Source: Lingula anatina (Eukaryota > Brachiopoda > Lingulata > Lingulida > Lingulidae). Taken from it: 64,000 nt of DNA. Below are positions 59,401-64,000 of this stretch, piece after piece. The DNA lies in contig NW_019775457.1 of assembly GCF_001039355.2 (NCBI RefSeq), positions 184,258 through 248,257 of the forward strand, written 5' to 3'. The notes under the pieces were generated by a model. The model saw only the letters and a list, made by a program, of their open reading frames with translations, did not search any database and was not told the DNA's origin. Each line of letters begins with the position of its first letter. Position 1 is the stretch's first letter. A program made the translations under genes and the position numbers.

Positions 59401-60610
59401 TGGAAAACAAACTTTCCTACATGTTGCTGTGACAATGAAATAGTTCTAGAAGAGTATTAGTTCAATGGATGTATTCCAATGAGGTTACTTACAAATGGAA
59501 AGACACATCAATATGGAAATTAAGAACAGGTATCAAGTGAAAATTTTGTCTATGACCTAAATCTGCAAAAGTAACCTAACCACATTCGTTAGGAAAATGT
59601 CATTCCAAGTCAAGGTAAAATTTGTTATCAGCTACAATTACAGGTTTTTATTCAAAGAGGAAATGACTGCTACCACAGTGTAAATTATACTAAATGATGT
59701 GTCCTAAGAAGACTCATCAAACTGACATATGAAGAACATATATTCTTGTAAAAAACACTAATCATACTCAGGAACTACTGGAATTTGAACTCTATCTTTG
59801 CAGCTATTCACTAGAAATATTGTATTATGGTTCCTACAGGAATACAGTGATTCTATGATTTCCTTTGTTCCAAAGATTATACCAGGTCAGTGAGTGTGGC
59901 CAACATCCTGCTCTACCATCATTCAACCATCCATCATAATTATAATCCTGGTTCATACAAAGCAAATCAATCTCCTCACATTTACTGCTGTCATGAAGAT
60001 AAAAACTGGACAAAAAATTGGGATCTCGAACAACAAAAACAAAACAATTAATTAAATAAATAAATAAAAACAATAGAAATATCTAAATATTGTTTTCCTT
60101 CCAAGTCCATTCCACACATACAGAGTGCAAACAATGACTAAGGAAATTGTGAGTAATTTTGAAAACAATAAAACCACATTTACTTTATTAATTGATCATG
60201 TCCAAATTGGCTTTCTATTTTACTAGTGCTGCTTTTGTTTTGTGCTGTCTACATCAAAACATTTTCCAAGTCAATTAAAAATCTCTTTGTGTTTTCAATG
60301 GATATATATGACAGCTGGCCCTCGTGACCTGGCATACGAGGTTAAGTTACTACCTAGAAATGGGCAAGTTGGGAAGGCTTTAATAAGCTTTTCAATCTTA
60401 TAAATAGAAAAATGTGGGGCATAATATACAGACCTTAAAATAACCAGCTTCGTACAGCGTGCCCGGAGGACCAAAAATTGCCACTTCCCATTCGAAAAGA
60501 TTGTCGTCATTGCTCAAATGTACACGGAACCCTTCAACTGGTTCTTCTTGAATTTTCTTCAGTTCTAATTGAAGAGCGCGCACAGCACCGCTAGTAGGAC
60601 TCTGTGCCAT
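56470..60610 (-). CDS. UBE2R2: Ubiquitin-conjugating enzyme E2 R (CDC34/UBE2R2 family), complete, 5 exons
   Basis: E2 enzyme that builds Lys48-linked chains with cullin-RING (SCF) ligases; nuclear and cytosolic. Exons in transcript order: 60610-60434, 57754-57668, 57505-57408, 57058-56924, 56692-56470. Sum 720 nt, 239 residues (human CDC34 236, UBE2R2 238). Landmarks: [42 protein letters not shown], the catalytic Cys in [16 protein letters not shown], followed by the acidic-loop insert [16 protein letters not shown] characteristic of the R class, and [20 protein letters not shown]. The C-terminal tail is strongly acidic (long Asp/Glu runs encoded by GAT/GAC repeats) as in CDC34, where it docks on the cullin basic canyon. 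It cannot be assigned to CDC34 versus UBE2R2, which are vertebrate duplicates. It is divergent from PTPN9. Confidence 0.96.
57120..57283. mobile_element. MITE family A, copy 4 (internally deleted)
   Basis: 164 bp with ends GACCCCATTCCCATAGATT and AATCTGTGGGAATGCAGTC. The right flank is TAA (57284-57286), the left CAA, a probably decayed TAA duplication. It keeps TTTTAGTAGGCGGGACAGAC. It lies in UBE2R intron 57059-57407. Confidence 0.75.
57948..58579. mobile_element. MITE-like element with CCCCATTCACAC ends, interrupted by a retroelement
   Basis: The ends CCCCATTCACACGAGACAC and GTAGGTGTGAATGGGG are inverted repeats, and TCGCGATT motifs recur inside both arms (AATCGCGATT near 57971, AAATCGCGATTTC near 58471). 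A 97-codon minus-strand frame (58192-58485) lies inside but has no recognised product. The target duplication is unclear. Confidence 0.6.
58133..58217 (-). mobile_element. Short non-LTR retroelement copy with pentanucleotide tail, nested in a MITE
   Basis: Shares (ACAAT)n plus TTTTATTTCATGTCGGGTA and GAAACATTAGCT with the copy at 5401-5500. TGGAAAGT flanks both sides (58125-58132, 58218-58225), a plausible 8-bp target duplication. About 85 bp, so strongly 5'-truncated. Confidence 0.6.
58595..58942. mobile_element. MITE with TTAA-type end, copy 2 (diverged)
   Basis: Begins TTAA|GGGGATAACAGCTG and ends CAGTTATTATCCC. Colinear with 4459-4795 over its length (ACCAATGGT-AATGAAT, AAGCCATCTATAGATAAAGG versus AGCCATCAATGGAGG, ATGAGTTGTT). 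The right TTAA has decayed to ATTT. Confidence 0.65.
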
Positions 60611-60941
60611 TCGGGCTCAATGATCCCGACAACAAAAAGTAAAAAATACGTTGAAATAAATCAACTGCAGGGAAAGCTAATGTTTTTCTTCCTCTCTTGT
60701 TGTTCTCCGATACCCAATATGGCAGCTCTTTATTACGTCACGTTGAAACAAGACGGAAGTAAAATCAGAGATGTAAATAGTATAATCAACTTTTTTATTC
60801 ACATTTAAGATAAATGAATAAATCTATATATTTTTCTTTCATTATTTATCCTAAGATTTTGCTATTTATTAGCTCAAACGTCAACATCTACGTGAACGAC
60901 AATCTGAAGTGGGTCCATTAATCCATGTTATTCATTGCAAT
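60611..60941. promoter_or_regulatory. Candidate bidirectional promoter, UBE2R / PTPN9
   Basis: 331 bp separate the UBE2R start (minus) and PTPN9 exon 1a start (plus). Visible motifs: a CRE-like TTACGTCA near 60732, GACGGAAGT (ETS-like) near 60752, and a YY1-like CAATATGGC both near 60716 and at the PTPN9 start codon (60938-60946). No TATA box at a convincing distance. Confidence 0.5.
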
Positions 60942-63828
60942 ATGGCTGCTTCGCTATGTCCGGAAGAAGAGCAGGTTTGTCGAATTTAATTAATGGATTT
61001 CAAAGAGATCGGTCGGAAATTTTTGAAATATTTTGTAATATCTTATATTTTGTTTTCCTTTGTAAGCTAGCACGCATATATCAACGAGAAAATAGTTTGT
61101 CGCCATGCTGTAAGTGGTTAATTGGTTTTGCCTTAAAGATTTGGAATCAAGATTGAGTTGAGATCTTCGCACCTTCCGTGACTGTCTGGGATAGTCGCTG
61201 AAAGCGATCTGTAGGGAACACTCGGTGCATTATATCTATGTTTTCATTAATTTATCTTTCTGTTTTCTTTTTAAAAACCGTGGTATCATAAAATGCAAGA
61301 CGGCGGTGGAAATGATTTATTTTAATATGAAAGGATCATTTACTTAGATTCAATTCGGACATGACCATCACTTCCGGCTTTATTTACCGGAAGTTATGGT
61401 GAAATCTTTTTAGTATTTCTATATATGGATGATTAGGATGTGGACTTTGTAAAGCCTGCTCCATTAGTTAGTCAGTTGTACACTCCTTCAATATCTTGTG
61501 AATTGACCTCAGTTTTCTCTAAGTCGATCTTATTTATACATCCCTGGATAACATGAAGGGCACTTTAGATTTTGTGAAAAATGAGGTAAATATTTGAATA
61601 ACACAACATTTTAACTTTTTAGGCTCAAACTTTTAAGGACTTTCAGTTCATTATGATGTTATTTAAACCTTAATGTTTTGTGTTTGTGACTGTTTGTGTG
61701 TGCATGTGTGTGTGTGTGTGTAAAGCGGAGAGTTTTTTACTGGTGTACAGAAAACAGATATTTCCAAGATATTCCATTGTTTGCAGACTATAAAATTATG
61801 TAGTAATAAGTAACTGTAAGTTTTCCTTGGTCTCTCAGGCAGCAGTGGCCTTCTTAAAGGAGGTGAACCAGCCCCAGACCAATGGACAGACTGCCCCCAC
61901 AGTCACCTGGGAAGAGGCTGTCAAGTTCTTAATGGCTAGAAAATTTGAACTTCCTCGTGCACTGGACCTTTATAGAAACCACAGGGTAAGATTAGATTGT
62001 TTCACTCTTTCATCAGTATTATTGAACAATTTGATAAGCTTCTTGTCTTTTTCAATATTGCCAGTTGAGTTATCCCTTTGATAAGACATAGTAGATGTTA
62101 GGTGTTGGTGTAAATACTACCTTATATTAAAGGTATACCAACAAAAATTCTGTCAAATATAGTTATTTGATGGTATTTTTTCATTGATATATTAAAGACA
62201 GTAAAATGAGCAAGCTGCATGAATAAAGAATAATCTTGAAATGTGTGTCTTCAGTGATGATAACATACTGGAAAAAGACCATCCACTGTGAGAAACCCAA
62301 GCTAACATTGCCAAAAATTTTCACTAATTTTGTAAAAACCTTGTCAGTGTGTAGATTACTGTAAATGACTTATACATTTCAGCTAATCAGACAAAGAGAA
62401 GGCTTGATTAACCTTTACCCCCTAGACAAATCAGTGCAAGTGGAATTGCTGTCTTTAAAATTTACAATCCTGGTAAGTATTGAACTGAAAACAGTAAGTG
62501 ATGATATTTCATACAGCTGTCTCTCTTATCTTTGTGTGGTAGTTTCTCCAACCTAACAACTATTCATTGTAAGTCCCTTCAATCGTTGTAGTATATGACA
62601 ACAAACCAGCAGCTTGTGTTCACTATTGCAGCCCGCCAGGGACAGCAGTGGGGCAGCCATAGCCCTGTTTACTGCACGTTACCACAACCCCGCCAGCACC
62701 TCACACCAGGCCGTGTTGAAAGCCTTGATGTTCCAGCTGGACTCTGCTCTTGAAAGGTAACAACTACACTACTGGATAATATAGGGAATTCTTTAAGTTA
62801 TCTGGTGTAACCTACACAACTACACTACTGGATAATATAGGGAATTCTTTAAGTTATCTGGTGTAACCTACACAACTACACTACTGGATAATATAGGGAA
62901 TTCTTTAAGTTATCTGGTGTAACCTACACAACTACACTACTGGATAATATAGGGAATTCTTTAAGTTATCTGGTGTAACCTACACAACTACACTACTGGA
63001 TAATATAGGGAATTCTTTAAGTTATCTGGTGTAACCTACACAACTACACTACTGGATAATATAGGGAATTCTTTAAGTTATCTGGTGTAACCTACACAAC
63101 TACACTACTGGATAATATAGGGAATTCTTTAAGTTATCTGGTGTAACCTACACAACTACACTACTGGATAATATAGGGAATTCTTTAAGTTATCTGGTGT
63201 AACCTACACAACTACACTACTGGATAATATAGGGAATTCTTTAAGTTATCTGGTGTAACCTACACAACTACACTACTGGATAATATAGGGAATTCTTTAA
63301 GTTATCTGGTGTAACCTACACAACTACACTACTGGATAATATAGGGAATTCTTTAAGTTATCTGGTGTAACCTACACAACTACACTACTGGATAATATAG
63401 GGAATTCTTTAAGTTATCTGGTGTAACCTACACAGCTACACTACTGGATAATATAGGGAATTCTTTAAGTTATCTGGTGTAACCTACACAATTACACTAC
63501 TGGATAATATAGGGAATTCTTTGTTATATTTTACCAAAGTAAGTAGCATTATACATTATGTGTCATGACTAATTAGCAAATGCTTCAGAAAACAATTCAT
63601 TATGTGTCATGACTTATTAGCAAATGCTTCAGAAAACGGGAAAAAAACAGATGAATTCCCTCATCACATAGTACATGCATATCTGAAAAAGCATACATCT
63701 TCAACTTCCTTCTATTTTTCAGCACTGAAACTCAAAGGAATGGACTAGTATTTATTTATGACATGACTGGATCAAAATACAGCAATTTTGACTATGACCT
63801 AAGTATTAAGATATTGGACTTGCTAAAG
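60942..63828 (+). CDS. PTPN9: Tyrosine-protein phosphatase non-receptor type 9 (PTPN9/MEG2), 3'-partial
   Basis: Cytoplasmic, secretory-vesicle-associated tyrosine phosphatase with an N-terminal Sec14 (CRAL-TRIO) lipid-binding domain; only that N-terminal half lies in the window. Exons: first exon 60942-60974 (MAASLCPEEEQ) or alternatively 61553-61585 (MKGTLDFVKNE), then 61839-61985, 62383-62472, 62632-62756, 63723-63828 and onward beyond the right edge. Landmarks: FLKEVNQ, WEEAVKFLMARKFELPRALD (CRAL-TRIO-N), REGLINLYPLDKS, LKFTIL, SGAAIALFTARYHNP, and ETQRNGLVFIYDMTGS followed by NFDYDLSIKILDLLK. All align colinearly with human PTPN9 (for example VKFLMARKFDVLRAIEL and FETQRNGLVFIYDMCGSNY). 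The PTP catalytic domain is expected downstream. Phases are continuous for either first exon. Confidence 0.92.
61365..61400 (+). promoter_or_regulatory. Paired inverted ETS sites upstream of PTPN9 exon 1b
   Basis: ACTTCCGG (61370-61377) and CCGGAAGT (61387-61394) form an inverted pair 9 bp apart, 160 bp upstream of the alternative ATG at 61553. Such pairs are common in TATA-less promoters; they support an independent promoter for exon 1b. Confidence 0.5.
61553..61585 (+). other. PTPN9: Alternative first coding exon 1b of PTPN9
   Basis: ATG followed by GGCACTTTAGATTTTGTG-type sequence to AATGAG|GTAAAT; 33 coding bases in phase 0, the same length and phase as exon 1a (60942-60974). It would give the N terminus MKGTLDFVKNE joined to AAVAFLKEV. 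Confidence 0.5.
61714..61721. repeat. Short (TG)n microsatellite
   Basis: GTGTGTGCATGTGTGTGTGT run around here (about 61695-61722) in PTPN9 intron after exon 1b. Confidence 0.7.
62757..63522. repeat. 56-bp tandem array, about 13.6 copies, starting at a PTPN9 donor
   Basis: Units of TACACAACTACACTACTGGA plus TAATATAGGGAATTCTTTAA and GTTATCTGGTGTAACC are almost base-identical; only the last copies vary (CACAGCTAC, CACAATTAC). The array begins in the donor itself (GAAAG|GTAACAACTACAC at 62757). Confidence 0.95.
63540..63640. repeat. Two copies of a roughly 45-bp unit
   Basis: CATTATGTGTCATGACT and TTAGCAAATGCTTCAGAAAA are repeated once in PTPN9 intron before the exon at 63723. Confidence 0.8.
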
Positions 63829-64000
63829 GTAAGGAACATTGTTATTGACTGGTTAAAAGGGTTGGAGTTAGGACAACATTTGCATTATTTAAAAAAAACA
63901 AAATAAACAGTTGATGTCAATACCAAAAATATTAAAATTTGATGCAAGACTTATTTTGTGATGTTAATTAAATTAACTGTCTCAGATTTTTATTTCTAAT

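Larger units (their letters stand above)
57755..60433 (-). other. UBE2R intron 1
   Basis: 2.7-kb intron containing a hairpin element (57948-58579), a nested retroelement tail (58133-58217) and the second TTAA MITE (58595-58942). From about 58950 to 60430 I see nothing but AT-rich non-coding sequence. Confidence 0.6.

Noticed and set aside
1-64000. CRISPR arrays, bacterial operons, tRNA or rRNA genes
   Set aside because: Direct repeats here are head-to-tail minisatellites without unique spacers; intron-split animal genes rule out operons; I found no convincing tRNA or rRNA sequence by eye, although a covariance-model scan would be decisive.

Overview
This is a nuclear genome window from an animal. 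The protein-coding signal is entirely intron-split: six genes, about 50 coding exons, GT-AG introns plus one apparent AT-AC intron. The introns are AT-rich and packed with minisatellites and small inverted-repeat transposons. The gene set (a CARD-bearing RIG-I-like receptor, an ADGRA adhesion GPCR, QDPR, KCMF1, UBE2R/CDC34, PTPN9) fits an invertebrate, most likely a lophotrochozoan such as a mollusc. That placement is inference; I cannot name a species. The window has single-N joins at 16590 and 37299 and a 25-N gap at 27239-27263, so it comes from a draft assembly.

Layout from left to right. (1) About 853-9652, + strand: a RIG-I-like RNA sensor with its first exon(s) off the left edge; the end of CARD1, CARD2, the DECH helicase and the zinc-binding C-terminal domain are present. 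(2) 14521-42095, + strand: a complete 18-exon ADGRA receptor of 1695 residues, with LRRs, LRRCT, Ig, hormone-receptor domain, GAIN/GPS, seven membrane segments and a long tail ending in a PDZ-binding motif. (3) 45845-48543, - strand: dihydropteridine reductase QDPR, 6 exons, 237 residues. (4) 48896-53714, + strand: the ZZ-type E3 ligase KCMF1, head-to-head with QDPR. (5) 56470-60610, - strand: the E2 enzyme UBE2R (CDC34 family), 5 exons, 239 residues. (6) 60942 to the right edge, + strand: the 5' half of PTPN9 (MEG2), head-to-head with UBE2R, with two candidate first exons. Exon boundaries were set by splice signals, continuous reading phase and similarity to family sequences known to me; summed coding lengths are multiples of three for every complete gene.

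No operon-like logic joins these genes. QDPR/KCMF1 and UBE2R/PTPN9 are two divergent pairs with short intergenic spacers (352 and 331 bp between start codons) that look like shared bidirectional promoters. KCMF1 and UBE2R are an E3 and an E2 enzyme lying tail to tail.

The most interesting structure is in splicing. KCMF1 carries two homologous, phase-matched exons (51812-51911 and 52019-52133) that can only be used one at a time, and its fourth coding intron has near-perfect U12-type AT-AC signals. In four places in ADGRA and one in QDPR a tandem duplication runs across a splice junction and makes decoy donors or acceptors; in PTPN9 a 56-bp array starts right at a donor. Several MITE families are present, including four copies of one with TTA target duplications.
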